Assembly: GCA_951640165.1 (NCBI GenBank)
Contig: OX621242.1
Coordinates: 25,354,001 to 25,418,000, forward strand
DNA: 64,000 nt
Reading direction: 5' to 3'
DNA from: Pseudoips prasinana
Lineage: Eukaryota; Arthropoda; Insecta; Lepidoptera; Nolidae
The position numbers and the translations under genes were made by a program. How positions within the stretch are numbered: the stretch's first letter is position 1; every line of letters starts with the position of its first letter. Below are positions 1-10,950 of this stretch, one piece after another. Under the pieces are notes generated by a model. The model searched no databases, was not told the origin of the DNA, and worked only from the letters and a program-made list of their open reading frames with translations.

Positions 1-248
1 ATTCCATCACCTGTACGTATGTATTATAAGTATTTTTTTTACTTCTTATTAACCTAGGTATCTAATTACAAAGGCGTGTAAAATTAGCTAGGTAGGATAC
101 ATTTAATAATTAAAAGACAATTAGCACCATTCATCAAACTAAATGGTAATCGTTTTCTCATTATGATTCTAGAAGACGGTAAAAAATACCTACCCAACTA
201 CGAAATCAACTAATTCATTTCCGAATTGTAATTTGGTGTGATATACAG

Positions 249-381
249 GTCGAGGAGGGCTGGTGGCAAGGTCGTCGTCAAGGACGTGTGGGGGTGTTCC
301 CCTCAAACTTCGTGGTAATGTTGGAGCCTCCTCAAGCTGCACCGCCGTACGAGCCGGCACCCGCACTGCCGCCTAAACCTG
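249..381 (+). CDS. cindr: cindr exon: second half of SH3-B plus proline-rich linker
   Basis: Acceptor cag at 246-248; donor gtaaat follows 381. Begins in phase 0 and ends after one base of a codon. It encodes the GWWQG...GVFPSNFV half of an SH3 domain: the WW pair and the ALYDY-distal PSNFV 3-10 helix that line the peptide-binding surface. A proline-rich tail ending in ALPPKP follows. The PSNF sequence fits the second SH3 of CIN85/CD2AP, and the next exon carries a PDNF SH3 as expected for the third. The N-terminal half of this SH3 is in an exon outside the window. Confidence 0.9.
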
Positions 382-539
382 GTAAATACCCTTCCAGCTG
401 TTTCTTAATTTGCTATATTCGGGACCAAGTGGTTGGCCGCTTAGGTCCCATCGCCATACGAAATACATCGCAAAACGTCGTTGGGAATAATGTAGTAGTG
501 GTAAATAATACTACTAAATACTGGGAGTAATAACTTTAT

Positions 540-606
540 GGCCCAACCCGGGATTTGAACCCAGGTCCTCCTTATCTGCGGTTTTATACGCTACCGCTAG
601 ACCATA
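540..606 (-). mobile_element. tRNA-derived SINE head
   Basis: On the - strand a box A-like GGTCTAGCGGTAGCG and a box B-like GGGTTCAAATCCCGGG are spaced as in a tRNA gene, which gives an internal Pol III promoter. It lacks a convincing full cloverleaf and recurs at about 7008-7070, so it reads as a SINE head rather than a tRNA gene. Confidence 0.6.
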
Positions 607-609
607 TTA

Positions 610-792
610 TAGTCAATATTATAATAACTTTATAACCCATTATTGACTACCTACTATATACATTAGGTGTATATGAGTCGTGTAATTGAATGGATAATTC
701 TATTTTCCTCCTAGGATTCTATTCACATTCAATCATCATGTCATTCTTTATTGATACAAGTGTAAGGGACAGCATAACGGAAATTTATATCA
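610..792. repeat. Dispersed repeat, copy 1 (second copy at 7080-7262)
   Basis: About 180 bp sharing long identical runs with 7080-7262 (for example tttcctcctaggattctatt and gtgtaagggacagcataacg). Both copies sit beside a tRNA-like head. Unclassified, no coding potential. Confidence 0.7.
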
Positions 793-1097
793 CAAGTGGT
801 TGGCCGCTTAGGTCCCGTCGCCATACGAAATACATCGCAAAATGTCGTTGGGAATAATGTAGCAGTGGTAAATAATACTAATAAATACTGGGAGTAATAA
901 TACTTATCGTGTTACAAGGAAAATCAGGCTCTTTTGGCTTAATATGTTGTGTATGATGTTGTGTTTTCAATAACTCTGTCAGGCGGATCATTTTTGCCTG
1001 GAAACCTGTCTATTCTGTAAACACCAGGATGTTACAATATGACGAAATGTCTGTGAATCTTATTTCGTAATATCATACGATAGAATATAAATATATT

Positions 1098-1155
1098 TAT
1101 TACTACTGGTAGAAATTACGTAGGTACTAAAACGTAACTTCTACCAGTAGTAAAT
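1098..1155. repeat. Short inverted repeat (hairpin)
   Basis: Arms reading ttactactggtagaa and ttctaccagtagtaa surround a spacer of about 20 bp. It could form a stem of about 18 bp. A 28-bp tandem duplication (ataacgctgctgtaatt) lies just downstream at 1190-1255. Confidence 0.7.
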
Positions 1156-1344
1156 CAGCAATCGTTGTTACAAATGTGGAAGTAAGGTTAAAATAACGCT
1201 GCTGTAATTATATGGGAGAAAAATAACGCTGCTGTAATTCTATGGGAGAAAGCCGTCAAAATTTGGGGCCGCTTTTATTTATTTTATCATTTTATTTATT
1301 CGGTCAGTCTACAATGGTTTACACACAACGTTCATAACTTAATG

Positions 1345-1740
1345 GCTACATCCGAAACTGAAACCGTAGCCTACCCTTCGAAATTTTGAGACCGTCATTT
1401 CACTAATTACTTTATTATATTGTCCCAAGATATTATAATTACTTCAGGACCGATAAGAGTGCTAAGCACCATGTTCAGGAGAGTTGGCAACCAACGGTGT
1501 GTACAGATAATTGCATTTTTAATGCCTTATACGTAAAAAAATGAATTATCTGTACAAACAGTTGGAACCTGTACATAGTGCTTATATCGCTCTCATCGAT
1601 ACGTGAGTGATTAGCGAATTGACGGTCTCAAAATTTCGAAGGGCACGTTACGGTTTCAGTTGTGGATCTAGTCATCAAGCTATATAAGAGGCCTCCTGAG
1701 CGGCTTGATCTACTTTGACAAATGATTCACTACTTGTTAT
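1345..1740 (+). repeat. Fold-back segment with 5S-SINE tail sequence
   Basis: 1345-1400 and 1616-1665 are inverted copies (cgaaattttgagaccgtca and its complement), with further imperfect inverted pairing inside (tgtacagataatt near 1500 and aattatctgtaca near 1545). The right arm continues into sequence matching the tail of the 5S-derived SINE family at 41.6 kb, including gaggcctcctgagcggcttga. Probably a rearranged pair of SINE tails. Confidence 0.55.
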
Positions 1741-1879
1741 CGACCTTATAGTTATTTAGTAATAATAAAAGTCATTAGTAATACTTCTTTTTAATTATTT
1801 TTCTTATTACTACGTAAGTATACGGTCTATAACGGGTTATGAACCGGAATTTACTAAGTATTTATTTTTTATGTTGACC

Positions 1880-2045
1880 ATCTTGCTCAGTAGGTCTATG
1901 AAATGGCGCGATGTTTGTCCAATGGCTTCAGCCGGGTTGAGAGATAGCTTAGCGTGCCTTCTGCATGGAGTCGTTCAGGAATCAAACCACTTTGGCGGTC
2001 ATCCGGCGCTAGCCCGCCGAGAGTTAGCTCACCGTTAAACAACGA
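1880..2045 (-). mobile_element. 5S rRNA-derived SINE, diverged copy
   Basis: On the - strand this reads a degenerate 5S internal promoter followed by tgaccgccaaagtggttt and the family tail seen at 41505-41745. It is shorter and more diverged than the 41.5-kb copy. Confidence 0.55.
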
Positions 2046-2442
2046 ACCTGTGAGAGCAACAGGCATTGAGTTTCGAATGGTCCAAATACAATCCTTTAAG
2101 TTAAGCAAATTTTGAATTATTAGGACGACTATGACATTTTAAAAGTATATTTAAAAGATATTAAAGCAATGGTGTAGCTCAAAATTTTCTGTACTTAATA
2201 ACTTTTTAAGCCATTATTAGCTATAAAAGACACATTAAGGATGAGTTGTGGAATTAAACGAGAATTATAATTTAAGCATCAGACGTCAAGTAGGTCATTA
2301 TAATATTAAGTAACAAATAAGTTAAATTAACTAATAAATAACTTTATAATGTCCCACAGTGTCCGGCGTAGAACAAGCCAAGTGGACAATAATATTTTTT
2401 CATGGTTTTGGAACTATATCTATAAATTAAGTATTTATAATA

Positions 2443-3724
2443 GGTCTTTACCTATGAAATTGCCGTTTTGTATGAAAAAATTTAAACGAATTTTTTTCAT
2501 GAATTTTTTTATTTGTATTAATCGAAGTAATCACCCATGCAATCAATGCATCTTTGCCATCGCAGTGGCAGTTTATTGATGCCCTTCTTAAAGAAATCAG
2601 CTGGACGGGAGGCAACAAATTCTTCAAAGGCATTTTGTACTGCCTCTCGGGTATTGAATTTTTTTCCCGCCAAGAAGTTATCCAAATTCTGGAAAAAGTA
2701 GTAGTCTGTAGGCGCAAGGTCTGGTGAGTAGGGCGGATGACGGAGAGCTTCCAACCCCAGTTCTTGCAACTTGGAGACCGTCTGCTGTGCAGTATGAGGT
2801 CGCGCGTTGTCGTGCAGGAGCAGCGGAGACGAGCGATTGACCAATGCTGGTTGGAGATGCGCCAGCTTCTCCATCATTGTGCTCAGTTCTTCACAGTACA
2901 CATCTGCAGTAATGCTCACCCCGTTTGGTAAGAAGCTGTGATGAATCACACCGGCGCTAGACCACCAAACAGTGACCATCACTTTTCTAGGGGTAAGTTT
3001 TCGTTTAGGGCATTGTTTAGGTGCTGAACCAGGATCCAACCAACTTGCTGAGCGCTTGCGGTTATCAAACAGAATCCATTTTTCATCGCAGGTAACAATG
3101 CTGTTCAAAATTCCTTCATTTGTGTGTCTGTTGAGCAGTGCAAGGCACGTCTCGACGCGTACTTCGCGCTGGCGATCATTGAGTTCGTGGGGCACCCATT
3201 TGTCAAGCTTTTTTACCTTGCCAATTTGACGCAAATGGACCAATATTGTTTTGACGCTAACGTCGAAAGCTGCTGCTAATTCAGCCGTAGATTGTGTATC
3301 ATCAGCTTCCACAACCGCCTTTAATTCGTCATTGTCGACCAAAGTCTTCGGACGACCGCGAGGTTCATTTTTCAGGTCGAAATTTCCAGAACGGAAGCGA
3401 GCAAACCAATAACAGGTGGTGCGTTGGTTTGTAGTGTTAGCTCCGTAAACGTCGTTGATGTTGCGTGCCGCTTGTGCCGCGTTGCTGCCACGACGGTACT
3501 CATATTCCATAATTACTCGAATTTTTAACGTATCCATGATGACGAAAAAGATTGAAATGCGATGAAAATGTAACACTAATCAATAAAGAAATGACTACTT
3601 TTGGAAAAAAGAATCCATGTTTTTAAAATAAAATTAATTTGAAATTAGAATTCTTAGCCAAACAAAAATTATTTTGATTTGAAATGGCCAGTACTGCAGA
3701 ACGGCAATTTCATAGGTAAAGACC
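2443..3724 (-). mobile_element. mariner-type DNA transposon, copy 1, full length
   Basis: A 1282-bp element bounded by TA duplications (2441-2442 and 3725-3726). The terminal inverted repeats are about 28 bp, starting ggtctttacctatgaaattg on the left with its complement on the right. One uninterrupted transposase ORF lies on the - strand. The copy at 43614-44895 is the same length and differs at one position (3102) in all that I compared. Intact ends and ORF suggest a recent, possibly autonomous insertion. Confidence 0.93.
2518..3576 (-). CDS. mariner transposase (D,D34D), copy 1
   Basis: Open frame of 352 codons. The likely start is the methionine at residue 14 (3537), giving 339 aa, close to the usual mariner length of about 345. 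An N-terminal paired-type helix-turn-helix region (residues about 20-125) binds the inverted repeats. The catalytic domain carries TCDEKW, HDNARPH and YSPDLAPTDYYFF. The spacing from the second Asp (HDN) to the third (PTD) is 34 residues, the mariner signature. The enzyme cuts and pastes its own element at TA sites. Residue 159 is Ser here and Arg in the other copy. No frameshift or stop. Confidence 0.93.
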   Translation of the reverse strand: MLHFHRISIFFVIMDTLKIRVIMEYEYRRGSNAAQAARNINDVYGANTTNQRTTCYWFARFRSGNFDLKNEPRGRPKTLVDNDELKAVVEADDTQSTAELAAAFDVSVKTILVHLRQIGKVKKLDKWVPHELNDRQREVRVETCLALLNRHTNEGILNSIVTCDEKWILFDNRKRSASWLDPGSAPKQCPKRKLTPRKVMVTVWWSSAGVIHHSFLPNGVSITADVYCEELSTMMEKLAHLQPALVNRSSPLLLHDNARPHTAQQTVSKLQELGLEALRHPPYSPDLAPTDYYFFQNLDNFLAGKKFNTREAVQNAFEEFVASRPADFFKKGINKLPLRWQRCIDCMGDYFD

Positions 3725-3754
3725 TAATATACCTATATTATTAATATTATAAAA

Positions 3755-3931
3755 CTAAAAACTCTGTTTGTTTGTTCGTTTGAACGCACTAATCTCAGGA
3801 AGTACTTTGCCGATTTAAAAAAATATTTCAATGTTAGATAGGCTATTTATGGTGGAAGGCTATAGGCTATATATCATCACGCTGCGACCCACGAGAGTGG
3901 AGCAGTAACCAAAGATGCGGTGGACAGCTAG
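3755..3931 (+). mobile_element. Helitron-like short element with CTAG end
   Basis: Starts near the attattaatattataaaac motif and ends gtggacagctag at 3931. It resembles the CTAG-ended family elsewhere in the window but is diverged and lacks a clean terminal hairpin. It lies about 30 bp from the right end of the mariner. Confidence 0.45.
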
Positions 3932-4069
3932 TAGTACCATAATATTTTATTTAAAGAAAATGCATAGAGATGGTGTATAAATATATTATTTCGTGATGAC
4001 ACGATTACAATACAGAAAAAAAAAATAAGAATAAAATTATCTCAATCGCTGCAAATATCAACGCTAATT

Positions 4070-4175
4070 CTATATAAATATACAACCTTAGACTAACATA
4101 TTAAATACAAAAAATCTAAATCTAAATATACAAATATAAATATACAACCTTAGACTAACATTAAAAAAATACAAA
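4070..4175. repeat. Short tandem duplication
   Basis: The phrase tatacaaccttagactaaca occurs twice about 62 bp apart, just downstream (on the - strand) of the Transib stop codon. Likely the element's 3' flank. Confidence 0.7.
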
Positions 4176-4215
4176 AATCGAAATCTAACACTAGACTAAT
4201 CTATTTACAATAAAA

Positions 4216-4989
4216 CTAATTCTCAATATCAGAATCATCAGATTCAGAATCCGATGAATCCAATTGAAAATAGTCTTCCTGAGTTTGTGGAGGTCTTGGT
4301 TGCAACTGGAGTCGAGGCTCTATAGTGGGAGCTACGATGAGCTTTAAGACCTCCGCGCACAATTTATTACTCTTTTTTTTCGGTATTTCCCGAAGGCTAT
4401 TGATCAGAGGATCAGACGTTAAAATCAACATATTGAGCAAGTCTCTATTCGTGGCGAGACGAGAGCACTTTCTGGTGTTGTGCTCTCTAAACCTCCGGCA
4501 ATCTTTGTTTCTTGATTCTTGGGCTTCCTCTGAAAGTTGCCCTATTGGAACTATTGCCGTCTTAATCACTTCTGTACTGTGAATAAGCAATTTATGCATA
4601 GTAGCAGGCATGTAGTACCACGAGTAAAGGCTTAAATAAAGTCTTTTGGTCTCGTCACAAAGCTTTTTAAATTCAACAAGATTTATCTCGAAGCCACAAG
4701 ATAATGTCCTTAACAATACATCAAAGTGTTTGATGATTGTAACATCCAATCCTGCAATCTGAGCAGTCAGTTCGGGATTCCCGAAAAAACGTCGAGCTGT
4801 GTTTCCATCATTTGTGGAACCAAATCCTGGCTTTGGCTTGTCCACAATTAGTCCCATTTCATGCTTGAATCGTTGTTTGATTTCGTCTGATCTTTGTTTT
4901 ACACTTGCTTTTTCCTCTGAAGACCTAGCTTGCCATTTCTTAATGTCTAACTTATAACTAATGTGTAATAAGCACTCAAACGAATCCAA
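4216..4989 (-). pseudogene. Transib transposase, C-terminal part (after frameshift)
   Basis: A 257-codon frame that continues the transposase encoded by 4947-6305 after a one-base shift near 4978-4985. The sequence GQLSEEAQESRNKD matches the region carrying the third acidic catalytic residue (Glu) in Transib and in its vertebrate relative RAG1. It ends in an acidic Asp/Ser/Glu tail. The apparent initial Met is an artefact of the broken frame: the homologous region begins upstream. Function is presumed lost unless the shift is bypassed. Confidence 0.8.
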
Positions 4990-6305
4990 GCATGTAATGT
5001 TGACAAACCAAAGCCAAAATTATCCTGATTGCTATCAAAATGCTGTCCTTCATCATTCATCATTCTGGAAGTAGCCCCACAAATATAGCATTCCTGCGAT
5101 GAATGTGTCTCAGTCAAAGCGTTGCACACTTTTCCATCAGTCATAGTAAGAAGAAGCTTGTGTTTAATAGAAATTTTAGAACCACCAAGATCACAAGATG
5201 TAGCCTCCAAGTTGTGTATTTGTTCCAAAACCTTATTTGTCTCGATTTTCGTCAATTCCGGGGTTTTTTTGGCAAAAATAAATTTAATTGGACGACAATA
5301 CATTGTCGATGATGGACGAGGATTTTGCCAGATAATGTTGTTACCCTCGTCAATTAATCTTAAAGGAACGAACGAATAAACAAAAAGGAACTCATCAGTG
5401 TCTTCGCTGTTCTCAAATCTCTGTTTGTAAGCACTATGACCCGAACTTCCGTCACATACCCATTTACTTATAAGAGTAAACGATGTATTGGGTAGCACAC
5501 TTGTGATAACTTCTCTCTGAGCTTCAACCAAACGCTCTGCTGTTTTATTCAAAATGGCTTGTAGGTCAATATCTGCTCGAGATTGTGTAACATCAATGTG
5601 CTCCTCTAAAGGATAACACAGTTTTTTTGATTTTACAATGCAATCATATGATGGAAATACGTGATGCCCAACTTTCATAGTCCACTTCCTAGTTTGTTTA
5701 TATGAGTGGGTTGTTGATTTTGAATCAATATAATACGCTAATGCCTCGTCACTACTTAGCGGTCTATCAGTTTGCACAGCACTTGGTTGTTGAAGGCATG
5801 TACTGGCAGAAGATTGATTTTCGCCAATGTCCTTTATTACTCTGGCAACGTTTTTATATCCAGTGGACCGTGCAGCTACCTCTGCAGCAGTCATTAATTC
5901 TCCAACACTCCGCGATTCAACTAGATCAGCAACTTTACGTTTCTTAGTTTTAAAAGACGAATCTTCGATAACTTTTTTAGGTCTTCCGGGTCGACAAAAA
6001 TCAACAGATGAAGTAGAAGGTTGTGGTTGAGTCGATCGTAAGCAGAATTCTATATTTTCGCCTTTCAGCCACAACTTATTCTTATTCAGGAAACGCTCTT
6101 TTGATTTTGCCGAAGATACCCACTTGGTTGCAATTTTCGAAGAAATGCTGGCTAATTTCATCTTAATTTCCCTTTGACATTCTTCAGTGATATCGGAGAA
6201 ATCACACTTAGACAAAATAAATTGAAATAGACGATCATTTCTTTCGTCTTTTTCGTGCTTAAGAAACTCTTCGAAAAACTCTATTTTACTAATAGAGTAA
6301 GTCAT
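4947..6305 (-). pseudogene. Transib transposase, N-terminal and core part
   Basis: A 452-codon frame starting at 6305. CDGSSGHSAYKQ (first catalytic Asp) and LTMTDGKVCNALT (second catalytic Asp), followed by the zinc-binding pair in QECYICGATS, are characteristic of Transib transposases, the family from which RAG1 derives. RAG1-type enzymes cut DNA through a hairpin intermediate. The last 16 or so residues run out of frame: downstream homology is in the overlapping frame at 4216-4989, so a one-base deletion disrupts the gene. I could not find convincing CACWRTG-type terminal repeats on either side. Confidence 0.82.
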
Positions 6306-6789
6306 TTCTACAAAAAAAGAAAAAAAAATGTCGTACTCAAGTGTGCTACATAAAATAGGTCACATAATAGTCTATAGGCATGTAGTTAAAACATCAAAAA
6401 TCAGAGTGGATACAAGAGGATACATGGCTTTTCTAAGCCTGATAAGTTCGAAAACATGGTATTTTTTTAAGTATTCAGAGATAGTCTACTTTATGAATGT
6501 TTATAACGCATTAAAAGATTCTAATAAGAAAATAATATTTAACATACCTTCAGAAGTAAAATCCATCACTAAAACTTTTCACAAAATTAGAACTACCACC
6601 ATGAGATGTTAGTGTAAGTGTCGCTAAAATGCAACTGACCTATTTATTTAACTGCACTTACCTAATTACCTTACTTTGATAAACGATGACTCACCCATAT
6701 GGAATGTTAGACGTAAATAATTCTAAGAATCCGAGGTTTAGGGGTGTTGTTTACAGGTAGAAAGTACAAATTTCTGGGAATTGGATAAT

Positions 6790-7075
6790 GACTTTTGTCC
6801 ACCTGGCTTGTTCTACGCCGGATACTGTGTGTCCTCCTGGTCGAATTTCATTTCCATTACTCTCATGATCAGATGGGACGACTAGCGACACGATCGGAAC
6901 GAGGTCAGGTAGAGGATCGACGGCTTTACGTGCTCTCTGAGTCACGCGGGTGTAATACCGCCATCTTCGGGCTGATTCTGAGATTGTTTCTTAATAGTGA
7001 AATCCCAAAATCAACCCGGGAATTGAAGCCAGATCTTCCTTGTCTGCGGTTGTATACGCTTCCGCTAGACTGAGG
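6790..7075 (-). repeat. SINE and repeat mosaic, including a tRNA-like head
   Basis: 7008-7070 (- strand) is a second copy of the tRNA-like head at 540-606, with box B-like sequence around ttcccgggttgat. 6798-6835 is related in inverted orientation to 2353-2392 (caagccaagtggacaat). Degenerate and non-coding. Confidence 0.5.
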
Positions 7076-7079
7076 TAGT

Positions 7080-7262
7080 CAATACTATAATAACTTTATA
7101 ACCCATTATTGACTACCTACCATATACATTAGGTATATATGAGTCGTATAATTCAATGGATAATTCTATTTTCCTCCTAGGATTCTATTCCCATTTAATC
7201 ATCATGTCATTCTTTATTGATACAAGTGTAAGGGACAGCATAACGGAAAGTTAAGTCACAAG
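7080..7262. repeat. Dispersed repeat, copy 2
   Basis: Near-identical to 610-792; see that entry. Ends with the same gggacagcataacggaaa phrase. Confidence 0.7.
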
Positions 7263-7579
7263 TTAGTAAATGCTTTTGGATTTCTAAGGAGAGAAATTGT
7301 AAGTCGAAATATGGAAGTTTAAAATGACGCATAAATATCAAAATATCAACGTTATACCCAATTTTCCTTTAGTTTAAGAAAATATGTTCAGTTGGACTTT
7401 GATTCAGGGTATTGGTTGGTAAGCCTTTGCTCGTTTCGTTAGATGCTTTTTAAGCATCTATTACACGGTTGCAAACCAACGTCCCAACAGAGGTGATCCA
7501 TCTAGACTGCACAGCTGCACAACTGCAGTCTAGATGGATGGCAACCACCAGGGTGATCTCTGTTGGGACTAGTGTAGAA

Positions 7580-8060
7580 AATGACTAAAGTGACTGAATT
7601 ACACTGACTGTCATTTACGGTCAAATTGGTCAAAAATGGTCATTAACTGTCAAAAACGGTCATTTTCAGTCAGTTTGATTTCAGTAATATTTAGTACCTG
7701 TTAAGTTTTTATCGTTGATAAAAGTCTACAACTTCTAAATTGAAACAAAAAAGTGATTTTTATGACTTATAGTATTATATAGTGTCCATTTTACATTTCT
7801 AATCATGCGTGCATTTAAGACAAAATGGCAACGTCGCATCCCCTCGCGCATCGATGTCGTCTTATCCTCTCATGATATAGTAGAAAATAAAACGTTGCTT
7901 CATTTAAACTTGCATATAAATTGGGTACCTAAATAAATAAATAATTGGGTGGTAGTCGAGAATAGACAATAATATTTGGATCAAATTGACTGAATTTGAC
8001 AGTAAATGACCGGTCATTTAAGGTTTATGACAATTTTGACTAGTCATATTCAGTCATTAA
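7580..8060. repeat. GTCA/TGAC-rich segments bracketing unique DNA
   Basis: 7580-7690 is dense in ggtcaa/ggtcat phrases. 7980-8055 has the complementary tgac-rich phrases (ctgaatttgacagtaaatgac). They could pair imperfectly and resemble degenerate terminal repeats. Confidence 0.45.
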
Positions 8061-8560
8061 CCGACTTCCAAAGGAGGAGGTTCTCAAGTTCACCGGTATT
8101 TTTTTTTTTATGTATGTACACCGATTACTCGGAGATTTAGAATCCGAATTACGTGATTCTTTTTTAGTTTGATGCGGAATAGTTGCCATTTGGTCCCATA
8201 AAAATTTTATATAGATTGGCCCAGTAGTTTTCATTTTATGGACATTTTTGTATGAAATTTTTTGTTTAAGTGGACGATGTCGATGATGCACAGACGTTTG
8301 TAAATCTTAGCTTAGCTAGACTCATCCTGTTCAAGTGTGTCTTGGCATGAACATAAACAACAAATTCAGACGACAAGCGTTTAATACGCACGTATAAGCT
8401 TTTTTTTTGGAAGCGCATGTAGGCGCACTTTTAGCACCAGTTTATTTTTTTATGTACGTAAACCGATTACGCTGAGATTTATGAACCGATTTACGTGTTT
8501 TTTTTAGTTTGATGCGGAATAGATGCCATTTTTATGGTTCTGTAGCCAAATGTCTTTCAC
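8060..8560. repeat. Two partial copies of a dispersed insect repeat
   Basis: 8060-8230 and 8445-8545 share accgattac...gagattta and gtttgatgcggaatag phrases. The first begins with the aaccgacttc...ggaggaggttctcaa motif that I associate with lepidopteran dispersed repeats. Unclassified, non-coding. Confidence 0.5.
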
Positions 8561-9470
8561 AAAGGTTCTTCTTGATTTGTCATGTCTGTATGTCTGCCCG
8601 TCCGTATGTCACAGCCACTTTTTTCCGAAACTATAAGAACTATACTGTCGAATCTTGGTCAGCAGATGTATTCCGTGAACCGCATTAAGATTTTCACACA
8701 AAAATAGAGAAACAAACAATAAAATTTGGGGGTTCCCTATACTAACTTAAAACTGAATTAAAAAAAAAAATCACTAAACTATACATGTGGGGTATCTAGG
8801 GATAGGACTTCGAAAATGATATTGAGGTTTATAATATAATTTTTTCTTAACTGTATAGTTTGCGCGAGAGACACTTCCAAAGGCTTAAAATGCCACCCCC
8901 CCTGTAACTTCTAAAATAAGAGAATCATCAAACTAAAACAAATAGATGATGTACATTACCATGCAAACTTCCACCGAAAATTAGTTTGAAAGAGATAAGT
9001 AGATTTTTTAATGCGTCATAAATCGTAAACCGCAATTTGACTTCCATTCTATCAACTCAAATACTTGCTGCTACGGAAAGAAACATTCCACCTTTCACGG
9101 GCGAGTCCGACTCATTATCTAATCAATGATAAATAAGACCTAGGCTATCAGCCCTCTGCACACAGACTCGTTAGCTAGATGGTCATAAATACGGCCTAAC
9201 CTATGCGCTTGCTGTTCAGACTTTCATAAATCTTAGCTAGTCTAAACTCGTACTGTGCAAGTTTTCTTAGAGTGAACGTAATTTTATGTAGTTTTTCTTA
9301 CTTTACAAACGGTCTTTTAGATCATTCACTGTCCCACAAGAACGTGAAAAAGAGTTTCGAATAACATTTTTTCGGAAGATGTTTCTTTTTTCCGTTCTTG
9401 TTTGTTGGGATCTATAGTTTTGAGGCGCGCGGCACCTTTCGAAGTCCTAACCATAGCTAGACACTTAAAA

Positions 9471-9943
9471 GTAACAAATAAAAAAAACTTCGTTTAAAAA
9501 AACCGACTTTAAAAACTAAAAAGTATAAAAAAATATCTTAATAAAGATTTAATTTAATACATCACTTATAAATATAATATTAATGAAATAATATAATTTG
9601 TATGTGCTACCTATTGATAGGTTTGAAGTCAGTGCCAAGCCCTAAGCAATTAATATGAAACTGTATCATAAAAATATATGACGACCGTCAACGACGTCTG
9701 CACGCTTGGGTTGTTTGTGTTGAAATAGGAAGCTATCCCGCTGAAAGTAAGTGTGGTACCTACTATTACAATTGGCTTGGCACCGACTTCAAACCTATCA
9801 ATAGGTAGCACATACAAATTATATTATTTCATTAATATTATATTTATAAGTGATGTATTAAATTAAATCTTTATTAAGATATTTTTTTATACTTTTTAGT
9901 TTTTGAAGTCGGTTTTTTTAAACGAAGTTTTTTTTATTTTACA
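9471..9943. repeat. Large fold-back element with arms of about 170 bp
   Basis: Left arm 9471-9642 and right arm 9774-9943 are near-perfect inverted copies (for example ctattgataggtttgaagtc and gacttcaaacctatcaatag), separated by about 131 bp. AT-rich with no ORF, consistent with a MITE or snap-back element. Confidence 0.88.
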
Positions 9944-10619
9944 TCTCTAGTTGGGACGTTGGTTTGCAACCGTGTAGAAGATGCTTAAGTAGTTTCAGGT
10001 TAAAATATTCCCATTTTCAACGCCATTTCAGTGCAGGACTTCTATTCACATTATTCATCATCTTAACATCTAAAGTTAAACAGAAGATGCCAATAACTAT
10101 ATATATTCGTCTGCATCCTTTGCTTTTAGCATCTCTTTCGCAATGTAAATTTTTGTTAGAGGTTAGGAAGTAAACATATTTAAGTACTTACCTTTTCATA
10201 CCGGCTACGCCATGTCAGGCATCGCCGGCAGGCAGTGCCGGTGCAAACACCTTTACTTTGAAGGCCGGTACGTCTTTATAACGTAAACAGTAACGGTGGT
10301 TTTTGTAGTGCAGGTGTATCCATAAACGTGTGACATAGACATCAATTGTATGCTTAATAGTGAAGTTCGATGCAATTTTTTATTGGTGAAAAACATTATG
10401 AGAAGTTACGTCCACTTAAGGATCGTGGAGAAGATTATTAGTTATGTTTCACAAGGGTTTTTAGCGCTTAGTTTTAATTGGATAACGAAAAAAGTAAAGA
10501 TGTAGACCTAAATATAAACTTTCAAAATTATTGAGATAGAAAATAGTCACAGATGCTCTTGTGTCTGCGGAAATAAAATAATAACAAGTTATTAAAGCAA
10601 TGGTACTAAGGGAGTGTCT

Positions 10620-10950
10620 GAACTCAATGAATATAAATTTTTAGTTCGCTGTTCCTCACCGGTATATTCAGTATCACACGTTTATTTCCTGATACGGGTA
10701 TGGATCGATCATACTACATACATCTCGATATCAATATGTCTCGTCTTCATTGAATTGAAATATTTACTTTGGATCGCTTAATATATGTTGGTATAGAGGC
10801 TGAACTCCTGGTACCAGTTTTCGGTAACCAGTCCCTCGTTGTATAAATATCACACATTTATATTCTCATACGACAATGAATCAGTCATACTTCATACCTA
10901 TCTACTTATACTCTAATAAGCGCAGTTACCGGTTTCATTGCTATATTGTG
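10620..10950. repeat. Dispersed repeat, two adjacent degenerate copies
   Basis: 10650-10760 and 10840-10950 share atatcacac(g)tttat, tcagtcatact(t)cata and gtttcattg phrases. A third relative is at 11740-11880. Unclassified. Confidence 0.5.

Larger units (their letters stand above)
427..900. repeat. Direct repeat pair of about 110 bp flanking a SINE-like segment
   Basis: The segment 427-538 and the segment 793-900 are near-identical direct repeats (both begin aagtggttggccgctt and end tgggagtaataa). Between them lies a tRNA-like head on the - strand and a 180-bp segment that recurs at 7080-7262. The arrangement suggests a repeat inserted into, or bracketed by, a duplicated older repeat. Confidence 0.7.
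7451..9987. mobile_element. 2.5-kb composite bounded by about 40-bp inverted repeats
   Basis: 7451-7492 (taagcatct...acacggttgcaaaccaac...) is repeated inverted at 9945-9987. Just inside the left end is a smaller fold-back (7498-7540, tctagactgca and its complement). Inside the right end is a large fold-back (9471-9943). In between are common insect repeat fragments and no transposase ORF. It may be a non-autonomous DNA transposon loaded with later insertions, or two oppositely oriented copies of a shorter element. Confidence 0.5.

Noticed and set aside
540..606. Functional tRNA gene on the - strand
   Set aside because: Boxes A and B are present but a full acceptor stem and cloverleaf cannot be drawn, and the segment recurs at 7008-7070 with the same flank, as a SINE does.
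2737..3229. Small + strand ORFs over the mariners (also 43908-44400)
   Set aside because: Antisense shadows of the transposase; identical in both copies only because the elements are identical.
4216..6305. Domesticated, RAG1-like host gene
   Set aside because: A frameshift splits the catalytic residues and no introns or splice sites repair it; simpler as a dead transposon.
6328..6612. 94-codon + strand ORF upstream of Transib
   Set aside because: AT-rich, no domain, in the presumed 5' flank of the Transib element.
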